Positions 1-8,376 of a stretch of 64,000 bases of DNA are shown here, piece after piece; the stretch's first letter is position 1, and every line of letters begins with the position of its first letter. Origin of the DNA: Streptomyces sp. NBC_00659 (GTDB taxonomy: Bacteria; Actinomycetota; Actinomycetes; Streptomycetales; Streptomycetaceae); assembly GCF_036226925.1 (NCBI RefSeq), contig NZ_CP109031.1, positions 1,178,001 through 1,242,000 of the forward strand, written 5' to 3'. Under the pieces are notes generated by a model. It had not been told where the DNA came from and ran no database searches. It saw nothing but the letters and a program-made list of their open reading frames with translations. Made by a program: the position numbers and the translations under genes.

Positions 1-261
1 CGGCTCCTCGTCGACGAGGTCCTCGCGCCGGCGGCGGGCGGTGTCCGCCCGGGTCGCGTCGAGGAAGCGGCGCCAGGCCACGGTGACCAGCCAGCCCTTG
101 GGGTCGCGCGGCTCGTCGTCCGGCCAGACACGGACGGCCTCGACGAGCGCGTCCTGCACGGCGTCCTCGGCCGCCGCGAAGTCGGCTCCGCGGCGGACGA
201 GGACGGCCAGCACACTCGGTGTGAGGCTCCGGAGCAGGGCCTCGTCCAGGGGTGGGGTCAC
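1..261 (-). CDS. ECF sigma factor, N-terminal part (cut by window edge)
   Basis: Reading leftward from a GTG at 261, the product begins VTPPLDEALLRSLTPSVLAV. It continues into a sigma-70 region 2 signature (AAEDAVQDALVEAV, then PKGWLVTVAWRRFLDATRAD), which binds the core polymerase and the -10 element. The start codon overlaps the stop of the YCII gene (GTGA), so the two are translationally coupled. A YCII-domain protein directly before the sigma gene is the hallmark of the ECF42-type sigma factors of Streptomyces. Those usually carry a long C-terminal TPR/DUF6596 extension, which would lie outside the window. Only about 87 codons are visible, so the group assignment rests on context plus region 2. 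Confidence 0.85.
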   Translation of the reverse strand, partial: MTPPLDEALLRSLTPSVLAVLVRRGADFAAAEDAVQDALVEAVRVWPDDEPRDPKGWLVTVAWRRFLDATRADTARRRREDLVDEEP

Positions 262-665
262 TCCGTGACCTTGTGGTGGGCGGTCAGGAACGGACGCACC
301 TCGAGCCACTCGTGGATCGGTTCGCCGCCCGCGCCGGGGGCGGCCGACAGTTCCCCGGCCAGCTCGACGGCGCGCTCGGGGCTGTCGACGTCGATCACCA
401 TCCAGCCGGCGATGAGGTCCTTGGTCTCGGCGAACGGGCCGTCGGTGACCGGCGGGCGGCCCTCGCCGTCGTACCGGACCCACTGGCCCTCGGGGGCGAG
501 CGCCTGGCCGTCGACGAACTCGCCGGTCTTCTCCAGCCGGGCCGCGAAGTCGTTCATGTACTGCACGTGGGCCGTGATCTCCTCCGGCTTCCACTGGTCC
601 ATGGGTACGTCGTTGACCGCGGCCGGGGCGCCCCGGTAGTGCTTGAGCAGCAGGTACTTGGCCAT
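258..665 (-). CDS. YCII (YciI-like, DGPF) domain protein
   Basis: A 135-residue protein starting MAKYLLLKHYRG, with the DGPFAETKDLIAGWMVIDVDS core typical of the DGPF/YCII family. This is a ferredoxin-like small fold with conserved His/Asp residues. The ATG at 665 is preceded by a strong GGAGGAG ribosome binding site. The stop overlaps the GTG of the downstream ECF sigma factor, so the pair forms an operon. In ECF42 systems the YCII protein is co-expressed with the sigma factor. Its biochemical role (sensor, enzyme or modulator) is not settled, and nothing here reveals it. Confidence 0.9.
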   Translation of the reverse strand: MAKYLLLKHYRGAPAAVNDVPMDQWKPEEITAHVQYMNDFAARLEKTGEFVDGQALAPEGQWVRYDGEGRPPVTDGPFAETKDLIAGWMVIDVDSPERAVELAGELSAAPGAGGEPIHEWLEVRPFLTAHHKVTE

Positions 666-828
666 CGTGATCTCCTCCGTACTGGTGCGACCCATTGTGG
701 TCGCCTTCACTGCTGGGACGGAGCGGGCCACGGGTTCTCGACATCGCCGGCCAAGATTTTTCGGCTCTCGTGGAGGAACGGGGGTCAGCGGCCCTTCCGG
801 AGGACGGCCGCCGCACCCGATCGGGCGG

Positions 829-3105
829 TCAGCGCCCCGTGGCCGCCCGCCGCTGCCGCAGTGCGGCCACCCTGCGGTACAGCTCCGCCGCTTCCTGTCC
901 GCGCCCGAGCTGCTCCAGGCAGTGCGCCTCGTCGGTGCGGCTCGCGAGGGTGTCGGGATGGTCGGCCCCGAGCACCCGCTCGCGGGCGGACGCGACACGC
1001 CGGTACTCGGTGAGGGCGTCGGCCCAGCGCCCGAGCCAGCCGAGTCCGACGGCGACCTCGCGGCGGCTGACGAGGGTGTCGGGGTGGCCGGCCCCGAGAG
1101 CGCGCTCACGGATGGCGCACACGTCACGGGCCTCGGTGAGGGCCTCCTCCCAGCGGCCCAGCCGGCCGAGGTTCACGCCGAGTCCGTGCCGGGCGCGCAG
1201 GGTCTCGGGATGGGAGGCGCCCTGGGCGCGGGTGCGGTCGGCGACGAGTGAGCGGTACAGCTCCAGCGCCTGCGCGCTGCGGCCGAGTCTGCCCAGGCTG
1301 ATGCCCACCTCGTAGCGGGCGGCGAGGGTGTCCTCGTGGTCGGGGCCGAGCGCCCCCGCACGAGCCGCCGCCACCTCCTGATAGGTGTGCAGCGCCTCGG
1401 GCCAGCGCCCCAACTGGCCGAGTGCGTAGGCGACTTCGTAGCGGGTGACGAGCGTGTCCGGGTGGGCCGGGCCGAGCACCCGGGCCCGGGCCGCGGCGAC
1501 CTCGGCCGCCATCCGGTACGAGTCCTCCAGGCGTCCGAGCCTGCTGAGGTTGAAGGCCAGGTTGTGGCGGCAGCGCAGGGTGTCGGGATGATCGGGGCCC
1601 ATCGCGCGCTCGCGGGCGGCGAGGACCGACGTGTAGGCCTGGTGCGCCTCGACGTGGCGTCCCAACTGGCCCAGCACATAGGCCATTTCCTGTCTCGCGG
1701 CCAAGGTGTCGGGGTGGTCGACGCCGAACACCCGCTCTCTGGCCTGGGCGACATGCGCGTACTCGCCGAGCGCTTCGCCGGGGTGCCCGGTGCGGCTGAG
1801 GGTGAAGCCGACCTCGTACCGGCTGGCGAGCGTGTCCGGGTGGTCGGGCCCGAGCAGTCGCTCCCGTTCGGCGGCGACCGAGCGGTGCACCTCGCCCGCC
1901 TCGGTCCACCGGCCGAGCCGTCCGAGGCTCAGTCCGGTGTTGTGCCGCCCGGCCAGCGCGGTGACCGGCTCCGCCGCGGGAGCGGGTCGTTCGCCGCGAC
2001 CGGGGAGGGGCGGGACGACGGTGGAGGGGCGGGCGGTCCACTCGCCGGTGAGTCCGGCGGAGGCGTCGGGCGGGGTGCCGCGCCATCCCGCGCCGGTGGC
2101 CTTGTGGCCGGTGGTCATGCCCTGGGTCCAGGACGGCAGCCGGGGTGCGCGGGAGGGCCCTCCATCGGGCGGGGACGGGAACCGCGGTGCCGTGGCGTGC
2201 CGTTCGGGGGCAGGGTGCGGCGGGGCCGGGGCGACCATGGTCGGCACGTACATCGGCGTGGTGCGCCCGGCGGTGATGCGGCGGGCGAGTTCGCGGGCGT
2301 CCTGCGGGCGCTGCTCGGGCTGTTTGGCGAGCAGGTCGAGGATGATCCGCTCCAGGTACTCGGGGATGTCGGCCCGGTGGCTGCGGGGCGGCTCGGGCAC
2401 GGTGTCGCGGTGGCCGACGAGGATGGCCCAGGCGTCGCCGAGGTCGAACGGCGGGGCTCCGGTGGCGATCTCGTAGAGCACGCACCCGAAGGAGTAGAGG
2501 TCGCTGCGCTGGTCGACCTCCGAGCCGCTGATCTGTTCCGGCGACATGTAGTGCGGGGTGCCCATCGCGACGCCGGTGCCGGTGAGCCGCGAGGTGAACC
2601 CTATGTCGTGGCCGAGCCGGGCGATGCCGAAGTCGCAGATCTTCACGGTGCCGTCCGTCAGCCGCATGATGTTCGCCGGCTTCAGGTCACGGTGCACGAT
2701 GCTCTGCTGGTGGGTGTAGGCGAGCGCGGCGGTCACCTGGTCGGCGATGTCGACGACTTCGTCGACCGCGAGCGGCTGCCGGTTCTCCTCCAGCAACTGG
2801 CCGAGGTTGTGTCCCTCCAGCAGTTCCATCACCAGGTACAGCACCCCGTCGGACTCGCCGAAGTCGTGGACGACGGTCACTCCGCGGTGCTGCAGAGCCG
2901 CCGCGACCCTGGCCTCGCGCCGGAAGCGTTCACGCAGGACGCGGGTGAAGGACGGGTCGTGGTGCGGGCCGAGCGGCTTCAGGCACTTGACGGCCACCTG
3001 GCGGCCCAGCGACTCGTCCCGCGCCCGCCACACCTCGCCCATGCCGCCGCGCCCGATCGGATCGAGGAGCCGGTACCGGCCCTGGATCAGCCTGCTCTCC
3101 GCCAT
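829..3105 (-). CDS. Serine/threonine protein kinase with C-terminal TPR array
   Basis: 758 residues. The Hanks-type kinase domain (about residues 11-270) is intact: glycine loop GRGGMGEVW, ATP lysine Lys40 in VAVK, catalytic Asp140 in HRDLKPANIM, DFG Asp158 and MSPEQ at 187-191. A proline-rich linker (about 285-370) leads into repeated TPR units, each with a variant of 'GPDHPDTLASRYEVGxxLGxLGR' (about 390-745), the kinesin-light-chain-like TPR type. No signal peptide or membrane segment is seen, so it is probably cytosolic, unlike PknB-type PASTA kinases. The TPR array probably docks substrates or partners. It stands alone on its strand with a weak ribosome binding site. Confidence 0.93.
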   Translation of the reverse strand: MAESRLIQGRYRLLDPIGRGGMGEVWRARDESLGRQVAVKCLKPLGPHHDPSFTRVLRERFRREARVAAALQHRGVTVVHDFGESDGVLYLVMELLEGHNLGQLLEENRQPLAVDEVVDIADQVTAALAYTHQQSIVHRDLKPANIMRLTDGTVKICDFGIARLGHDIGFTSRLTGTGVAMGTPHYMSPEQISGSEVDQRSDLYSFGCVLYEIATGAPPFDLGDAWAILVGHRDTVPEPPRSHRADIPEYLERIILDLLAKQPEQRPQDARELARRITAGRTTPMYVPTMVAPAPPHPAPERHATAPRFPSPPDGGPSRAPRLPSWTQGMTTGHKATGAGWRGTPPDASAGLTGEWTARPSTVVPPLPGRGERPAPAAEPVTALAGRHNTGLSLGRLGRWTEAGEVHRSVAAERERLLGPDHPDTLASRYEVGFTLSRTGHPGEALGEYAHVAQARERVFGVDHPDTLAARQEMAYVLGQLGRHVEAHQAYTSVLAARERAMGPDHPDTLRCRHNLAFNLSRLGRLEDSYRMAAEVAAARARVLGPAHPDTLVTRYEVAYALGQLGRWPEALHTYQEVAAARAGALGPDHEDTLAARYEVGISLGRLGRSAQALELYRSLVADRTRAQGASHPETLRARHGLGVNLGRLGRWEEALTEARDVCAIRERALGAGHPDTLVSRREVAVGLGWLGRWADALTEYRRVASARERVLGADHPDTLASRTDEAHCLEQLGRGQEAAELYRRVAALRQRRAATGR

Positions 3106-3677
3106 CTCGTGTGATCGCCCCCGTCACTGCTCGGCCCCGAGCCCGCCCCCGGCCTCGTCCAGTATGACGAGCCGTCTGCCCACTTTGTACGGCGCCGGAG
3201 GCGAGCCGGGTCCGAGCCGTGACACGGCCGGGAGAATGTCTCCGGGCGGGAGTCGCCGGCGCGGGCGCGCGGGGACACGGCGTGCCGTGGTGCCCATGAC
3301 ACACGGTTCCGAAACGCGGCGGCGTGCGGTGGTGCGGCCCTGCCGCACAGCGCGTGGGCGCACGACGACAGGGCGGCGCGCACGACCCCGGCCGCGCGCT
3401 GCCCGGGTGGCGTGCACGCCGGTGGCCGCGGTGGGTGGACCGGCGGGCGCGCGAGGAGGCCGCCGGGGTCCCGGCACGCGGTGCCGGTCGTGCCGACGCC
3501 GTCACGGCACCGCCGACGGACGGCCGGATCAGCCGCGCAGGGCCGAGACGAAGATGCCGGGCAGCGCGGATGTCCTGCGCTGCGCGGCGTACGCGGTGAA
3601 CCGGCGCGTCGCAGGTACGGGAGCAGGCACGTACGCGCGGAGGCATGTACGCGAGGCGGCCGGTCAGCCGCCGGGCG
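3106..3677. other. Intergenic region without supported gene
   Basis: About 570 bases between the kinase start and the end of the TetR gene. Open frames here are low-complexity Arg/Ala/Pro translations of GC-rich DNA, with no recognisable domain or credible ribosome binding site. The segment must hold the kinase promoter, but I see no clear -10/-35 pair. Confidence 0.5.
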
Positions 3678-4280
3678 TCACGGCCGGGTGGCCACCGCCC
3701 GGCCGATCATGTCCACCATCGAGTCGACGAGCGCCGCGTCGGGCAGTCGCTGTTCCGCGATCATCCGGAAGACCAGTGGGGCCGCCACGAGGGTCGCGGC
3801 GTCCCCCGGATCGATGTCGGGCCGTACCTCGCCACGGGCGACACCGCGTTCCAGCAGGTGCCGCGTCTCGCTCATCACCCGGGCCGTGTAGGCGCGGTAG
3901 GCGGCGGGCTCGGCATCCGCCTCGGCGGCGGTGCCGATCATCCCGGCGAGCAGGCGGGCGACGCCGGGCTGCCGGTACGCCTCCATGCGCGCCGTCAGGA
4001 CGGCCCGCAGCTCGGCGCGGAAGTCACCCATGTCCGGCACGCTCAGCGACCCGATCCGCGACTCGGCGGCGGCGATGACGAGGTCCTGCTTGGTGGGCCA
4101 GCGCCGGTACATCGCCGGCTTGCTGACCCCGGCGCGGGCCGCGACGGCGTCCATGGTGAGCGCGCCCATGCCGCTCTCCGTGACCAGTGCCACGACGGCG
4201 TCCAGCACCGCCGCGGTGACGTGTTCCTGCCGCGGCCGTCCCGGCCCCCTCCGCTCGCGCTCCACCCGCTGTTCCGCCAT
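3678..4280 (-). CDS. TetR/AcrR family transcriptional regulator
   Basis: 200 residues. An N-terminal helix-turn-helix (about 20-66) reads GALTMDAVAARAGVSKPAMYRRWPTK, the classic TetR DNA-binding signature, followed by a helical ligand-binding domain of family-typical size. It is transcribed divergently from a second TetR gene at 4359 across a 78-bp gap, so one or both may control that shared promoter. The Arg/Gly-rich N-terminus (RRGPGRPR) resembles the minor-groove arm of many TetR proteins. The ligand is unknown, and there is no adjacent exporter to suggest one. Confidence 0.9.
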   Translation of the reverse strand: MAEQRVERERRGPGRPRQEHVTAAVLDAVVALVTESGMGALTMDAVAARAGVSKPAMYRRWPTKQDLVIAAAESRIGSLSVPDMGDFRAELRAVLTARMEAYRQPGVARLLAGMIGTAAEADAEPAAYRAYTARVMSETRHLLERGVARGEVRPDIDPGDAATLVAAPLVFRMIAEQRLPDAALVDSMVDMIGRAVATRP

Positions 4281-4327
4281 GCCGCGACCCTAGTCGACGC
4301 GCCTCTCCGGGCCGTACCGGCTCTGGC

Positions 4328-4359
4328 ATGAAGTTCTGAATGGTGGTTCACTTCTTTCA
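4328..4359. promoter_or_regulatory. Imperfect inverted repeat between divergent tetR genes
   Basis: The gap contains GAAGttcTGAA-tggtgg-TTCACTTC just before the ATG at 4359. The arms GAAG..TGAA and TTCA..CTTC are complementary except for a 3-base insertion. Position and dyad symmetry fit a TetR operator. The downstream ATG has no Shine-Dalgarno sequence, so its transcript may be leaderless. Confidence 0.4.
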
Positions 4360-4991
4360 TGCCCTACCGCAAGACGCCTTCCGAGGTCCGCCGGCTGGAA
4401 GCCGCCCGAGAGCACCTCGTCGCCTGCGCGACGGCGGTCGTCGCCGAGGTGGGCTGGGCGCAGGCCTCGGTGACCGCGGTCGCCGGCTCGGCGGGAATCT
4501 CGGCCGGCTCGGTGTACCAGCACTTCCCCTCCAAGGCGGCACTCGCCGTGGAGGTGTTCCGGCGCGCCGCCGGACGGGAGGTGGAGGTGCTCGGCGCGGT
4601 ACTGGACGGCGAGGGCGACCCTGTCGAGCGACTCGCCCGCGGGATCGAGGTGTTCGCGCGCAGGGCCCTGGAGAACCGTGGTCTGGCCTACGCCCTGCTC
4701 GCCGCACCTGCCGAGGCCGCGGTGGGCGCCGAACGCCTTGAATTCCGGCGCCGCTACCGCGCGTTGTTCGCCACGGTGGTGCACCAGGGCATGGCGGCGG
4801 GTCTGCTCCCCGCCCAGAACGGCGCGATCACCGCCGCGGCGCTCACCGGCGCGATCGGTGAGGTTCTCGTGGACCCGCTCGGCGCCCCGTCCGAGCACAC
4901 CGCCGACGAGCTCCTCGCGGAGCTCACCGCCATGGCCCTGCGGTGCGCGGGCGCCCCCGCCGCCGCCCGGAGCCTGTCCGGCGAACCTTAG
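4359..4991 (+). CDS. TetR/AcrR family transcriptional regulator
   Basis: 210 residues. The helix-turn-helix at about 15-60 reads ASVTAVAGSAGISAGSVYQHFPSKAAL, a standard TetR signature with the conserved Tyr-x-His-Phe. A C-terminal ligand-binding region follows (HQGMAAGLLPAQNGAITAAALTGAIGEVL). It is divergent from the TetR at 3678-4280 and lies upstream of the AidB-like dehydrogenase on the same strand, which makes that gene a plausible target. The start at 4359 is chosen because the protein then opens MPYRKTPSEVRRLEAAREHL, right before the DNA-binding domain. Confidence 0.9.
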   Translation: MPYRKTPSEVRRLEAAREHLVACATAVVAEVGWAQASVTAVAGSAGISAGSVYQHFPSKAALAVEVFRRAAGREVEVLGAVLDGEGDPVERLARGIEVFARRALENRGLAYALLAAPAEAAVGAERLEFRRRYRALFATVVHQGMAAGLLPAQNGAITAAALTGAIGEVLVDPLGAPSEHTADELLAELTAMALRCAGAPAAARSLSGEP

Positions 4992-5026
4992 GGCCGGGCG
5001 CCCCGCCGACCGGAGGGCAGTGCCGC

Positions 5027-5130
5027 GACCGGCACGGTCCGTCAAGCGAGGGCGGAGCCGGGACCGGCGGGTCCGTCAGCCGAAGGCGGAGCCGGGACCG
5101 GCGCGGTCCGTCAGCCGAGGGCGGAGCCGG
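5027..5130. repeat. Three tandem ~35-bp repeats upstream of the aidB-like gene
   Basis: Three near-identical units (5027-5061, 5062-5095, 5096-5130) share GACCGGC...GGTCCGTCA and end in GGCGGAGCCGG. They differ by a few substitutions and one base of length. A truncated fourth copy (GACCGGGCGCGGTTCC) follows. They lie in the 230-bp gap between the tetR stop and the ATG at 5221. Confidence 0.8.
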
Positions 5131-5220
5131 GACCGGGCGCGGTTCCAAAACGGTCCTGCCGGCAGTCCCTCGCACCGCTTCCCCGTCCGTCCCCGCCGAC
5201 CCGCACACCGGAGGTTCCGT

Positions 5221-6879
5221 ATGTCCGTGACCACCACGGCGCACAGCCGTCCCACCGCCGTGACGCACGAAGTGACCAACCAGCCACCGCCGTTGACAGG
5301 TCACGACGCCGCGGCAGACCCCGTGCTGCTCGAAGGCGTGAACCGCGAGGGGGCTTCCTGGCACCTCGAGGACCTCCACCGGTTCGGCCGGTACGTCGGC
5401 AGCGCCGAGGCCCAGACCTGGGCCGACCAGGCCAACCGTCACGAGCCGGAACTGCGCACCCACGACCGCTACGGCCACCGCGTGGACGAGGTCGAGTTCC
5501 ACCCCGCGTACCACTCGCTGATGGACGCCTCCGTGAGCGCGGGCCTCGCCGGCGCCGCCTGGGCCGACAACCGTTCCGGCGCCCATGTCGCCCGGGCAGC
5601 GGGCTTCATGCTGGCCACGACGCTGGAGGCCGGCCATCTGTGCCCCGTCTCCATGACGTACGCGGTGGTCCCCGCCCTGCGCCACTCCCCCGAGCTCGCC
5701 AAGACCTACGAGCCCCTGCTCACCAGCCGCGTCTACGAACCCGGACTGCGCACCCCGGCCGAGAAGCCCGGCCTGCTCGCCGGGATGGGCATGACCGAGA
5801 AGCAGGGCGGCAGCGACGTACGCGCCAACACCACCACCGCGACCGGGCAGAGCGACGGCACCTGGCGGCTGCGCGGGCACAAGTGGTTCACCAGCGCCCC
5901 CATGAACGACCTGTTCCTCGTCCTCGCGCAGGCACCCGGCGGGCTCTCCTGCTTCCTGGTCCCGCGGGTGCTGCCCGACGGCAGCCGCAACACCTTCCGC
6001 GTCCAGCGGCTCAAGGACAAGCTCGGCAACCGCTCCAACGCCAGCAGCGAGCCCGAGTTCGACGACACCGTGGCCTGGCTCGTCGGCGCCGAGGGCAAGG
6101 GCGTGCGCACCATCATCGAGATGGTGACCATGACCCGCCTGGACTGTGTGCTCGGCTCCGCCGCCGGTACCCGCGCGGCCCTCGCCCAGGCCGCCCATCA
6201 CGCCCGTCACCGCTCCGTGTTCGGCGCCAAGCTGATCGACCAGCCGCTCATGCGCAACGTCCTCGCCGATCTGGCACTGGAGTCGGAGGCCGCGACCACC
6301 CTCGCCCTGCGGCTGGCCGGCGCCGCGGACCGGGCCCAGCGCGGCGACGGCCGGGAGCGCGCCTTCCTGCGCCTGGCCACGGCCGTCGGAAAGTACTGGG
6401 TGTGCAAGCGCCAGCCCGCCGCCGTCGCCGAGGCCCTCGAATGCCTCGGCGGCAACGGCTACGACGAGGCGTCCGGCATGCCCCGGCTGTACCGCGAGGC
6501 CCCGCTCAACAGCATCTGGGAGGGCTCCGGCAACGTCAGCGCCCTCGACATGCTGCGCGCCCTCACGCGGGAGCCCGACTCGCTGGAGGCGTTCCGCGCG
6601 GAGATCGAGGCGGCGACCGGCGCCGACGCACGATTCGACGCCGCCTGGCGGGAGCTGCGGGGCGAGCTCGTCCTCACGGAGGACGCGCCCCTGCGCGCGC
6701 GCCGGGTCGCCGAACGGGCCGCCCTCGTCCTCCAGGCATCCCTGCTCGTCCGCCACGCACCGCCCGCGGTGGCCGACGCCTTCTGCGCGTCACGGCTGGC
6801 CGGAGACCGGGGGCTGGCGTTCGGAACGCTGCCGCCGGGGGCGGATTTCGCGGGGGTGCTGAACCGGCTTCCGGCCTGA
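5221..6879 (+). CDS. aidB: AidB-like acyl-CoA dehydrogenase
   Basis: 552 residues. The AidB signature GMGMTEKQGGSDVRANTT is near residue 200, the FAD-contact motif KWFTSAPMNDLFLVLAQ follows, and the C-terminal REAPLNSIWEGSGNVSALDMLRAL segment closes the family match. AidB proteins are flavoproteins of the acyl-CoA dehydrogenase superfamily. They are associated with the adaptive response to DNA alkylation in E. coli and bind DNA there, while many actinobacterial members have no assigned substrate. The ATG at 5221 follows a good GGAGG. The upstream same-strand tetR gene may regulate it. Length matches the family. Confidence 0.85.
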   Translation: MSVTTTAHSRPTAVTHEVTNQPPPLTGHDAAADPVLLEGVNREGASWHLEDLHRFGRYVGSAEAQTWADQANRHEPELRTHDRYGHRVDEVEFHPAYHSLMDASVSAGLAGAAWADNRSGAHVARAAGFMLATTLEAGHLCPVSMTYAVVPALRHSPELAKTYEPLLTSRVYEPGLRTPAEKPGLLAGMGMTEKQGGSDVRANTTTATGQSDGTWRLRGHKWFTSAPMNDLFLVLAQAPGGLSCFLVPRVLPDGSRNTFRVQRLKDKLGNRSNASSEPEFDDTVAWLVGAEGKGVRTIIEMVTMTRLDCVLGSAAGTRAALAQAAHHARHRSVFGAKLIDQPLMRNVLADLALESEAATTLALRLAGAADRAQRGDGRERAFLRLATAVGKYWVCKRQPAAVAEALECLGGNGYDEASGMPRLYREAPLNSIWEGSGNVSALDMLRALTREPDSLEAFRAEIEAATGADARFDAAWRELRGELVLTEDAPLRARRVAERAALVLQASLLVRHAPPAVADAFCASRLAGDRGLAFGTLPPGADFAGVLNRLPA

Positions 6880-6900
6880 CGGCCGCCGGGGCCGGACGAC

Positions 6901-7556
6901 GAACCCGAAATCCTCGAACTACTCACCGATGTCCTGGCCCTGGGCGACGAGGTGACCTGGGGCATCGACCTGGCCGACGGCGGCGCCGCCCTGGCCATCA
7001 CGATCCTGTCCGACCACGACCAGCCGGTGCACTACATCTCCGGCCGGGCCATCCACCGCGCCTCCGAGAGCTACCGCGGCGAAGGCAAGACCGACGCCAA
7101 AGACGCCGCCGTCATCGCCGACCAGACCCGCATCCGCCGCGACCTGCACCTCTTACGCATCGGCGACGAGACCGCATGCCGGGCCTGGGCGTGATCCTCG
7201 GCGCCGAGTTCCTGGCCGCGACCGGCGGAGACATGAGTCTCTTCGGCACTCCTGACCGCCTGGCCGGCTTCGGCGGCGTTGCTCCCGCGCCCCGCGACTC
7301 CGGCAAGATCAGCGGTAGCCTCCGCCGCCCGCGCCGCTACAACCGCCGACTCCAACGAGTCTTCTGCATCTCGGCGTTGTTCAGCATCCGCCACCGCGAG
7401 GAGTCCCGCCGGTTCTACGACCGCAAACGCTCCGATGGCAAGCGTCACATCCAGGCCGTCCTCGCCCTGGCCCGCCGCCGCGTCAACGTCCTTGGGGCAC
7501 TTCTACGCGACGGACGGACCTACGAGGCCGCGCCTCCCACCGCTTACGCGGCTTGA
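6901..7556 (+). pseudogene. IS110-family transposase remnant (internal deletion, frameshift)
   Basis: The first part (6901-7170) encodes an IS110 DEDD RuvC-like N-terminus: EVTWGIDLADGGAALA, then GEGKTDAKDAAVIADQTRIRRDLH. At about 7171-7176 the reading frame changes. The C-terminal IS116/IS110/IS902 domain follows to 7556 (AGFGGVAPAPRDSGKISG, then RFYDRKRSDGKRHIQAVLALARRRVNV), including the Ser region used by this serine/DEDD chemistry. Full IS110 transposases are about 400 residues. Here roughly 90 and 126 residues survive, so a central block of nearly 200 is gone. There is no start codon at the 5' end. The element is dead and marks the left edge of the lower-GC island. Confidence 0.88.
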
Positions 7557-7617
7557 CAACCAGCATTAGGAATCACTGGGTGCCGCTGCGCCTTGGCCTC
7601 TTCGAGAACGTTCCAGA

Positions 7618-8034
7618 TCAGGTCTTCCTCGGCCAGCCGCGCCGGCCGTATTCATCGAGGTGGCCGAGCACTCTCAGGGTGCCGATCACCAGGTGCTTGT
7701 GCGGCAGTCCGCCTATGCCCACGGCGCCAAGGCCGGCACGGGTGAGGACCCGCAGGTCGTACTCGTGCGTGAGCAGATTGCCGTCCGCCCTGATCTGACG
7801 TTGCAGGACCCTTGTGGCGAACTCCAGTTCCCTGCCACCTCGCCGCCAGGTGCAAAACAAGAGTGTCCCGGGCTTGAGATGGGCCGGCCAGGAGATACCG
7901 GCGATCCGGCGGTCTATGCCTGCCCCGACCGGTCCATCACCGTCACCCTGGCCCGCTGAAACAGTCGTACGGCCGTCACCACGGCAGAAGTGGGTGACGG
8001 GCCGGACGCGAAGAGTCGGGGAAGTTACAGCCAT
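7618..8034 (-). CDS. Hypothetical protein (weak)
   Basis: A 138-codon frame with a plausible globular segment (HLKPGTLLFCTWRRGGRELEF, then GGLPHKHLVIGTLRVLGHLDEYG). No family is recognised. The ATG at 8034 has no clear ribosome binding site. The gene sits between a dead transposase and the promoter region of the D-alanyl cassette, so it may be a decayed remnant. It is reported because its composition is less biased than that of typical GC-rich shadow frames. Confidence 0.3.
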   Translation of the reverse strand: MAVTSPTLRVRPVTHFCRGDGRTTVSAGQGDGDGPVGAGIDRRIAGISWPAHLKPGTLLFCTWRRGGRELEFATRVLQRQIRADGNLLTHEYDLRVLTRAGLGAVGIGGLPHKHLVIGTLRVLGHLDEYGRRGWPRKT

Positions 8035-8376
8035 ATGCGAACTCGGTAGTCACGGAGGGCGATGGAGTGTATTGGGAACGTATATTTTCGGACGACACGC
8101 CGAAGGGATCACCCATTTGATTCTAAGGCAAATTTGCCAGTATGCCTACTTTTCCATAGACAACTTGCATCCTCACCTTTGGCTCCATGATTCCTCTTGG
8201 CGAGATACATGGCGCACCTCATACATCTAACTGGCCGAGTGAGACCAGGAGGTCACCGCTCGTATACGGAGCCGGAGTAACGTCCCGGCTTGCCAATGAT
8301 CAAGGCATGCCCAAGATGCATATGCGTAACGGACTCGCGACCTATGTCCGCTACGGCCCGAGCCTGAGGAGACAAC
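8035..8376 (+). promoter_or_regulatory. AT-rich leader of the D-alanyl cassette with a perfect palindrome
   Basis: This 340-bp interval is markedly AT-richer than anything around it and precedes the ATP-grasp gene. GGCAAATTTGCC at 8127-8138 is a perfect 12-bp palindrome and a candidate operator. TTGATT at 8118-8123 could be a -35 element. No transcription start can be fixed by eye. A good GAGGAG ribosome binding site lies at its end, just before GTG 8377. Confidence 0.45.

Noticed and set aside
1336..3114. Long open frame opposite the kinase
   Set aside because: It is a GC-rich antisense shadow of a gene with clear kinase and TPR homology. It lacks a domain of its own.
3124..3477. Arg/Pro-rich frames between the kinase and the TetR gene
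   Set aside because: They are low-complexity translations of GC-rich DNA with no start signals.
4924..6756. 610-codon frame opposite the AidB-like gene
   Set aside because: It is an antisense shadow with a Gly/Ala/Leu-rich translation and no ribosome binding site.
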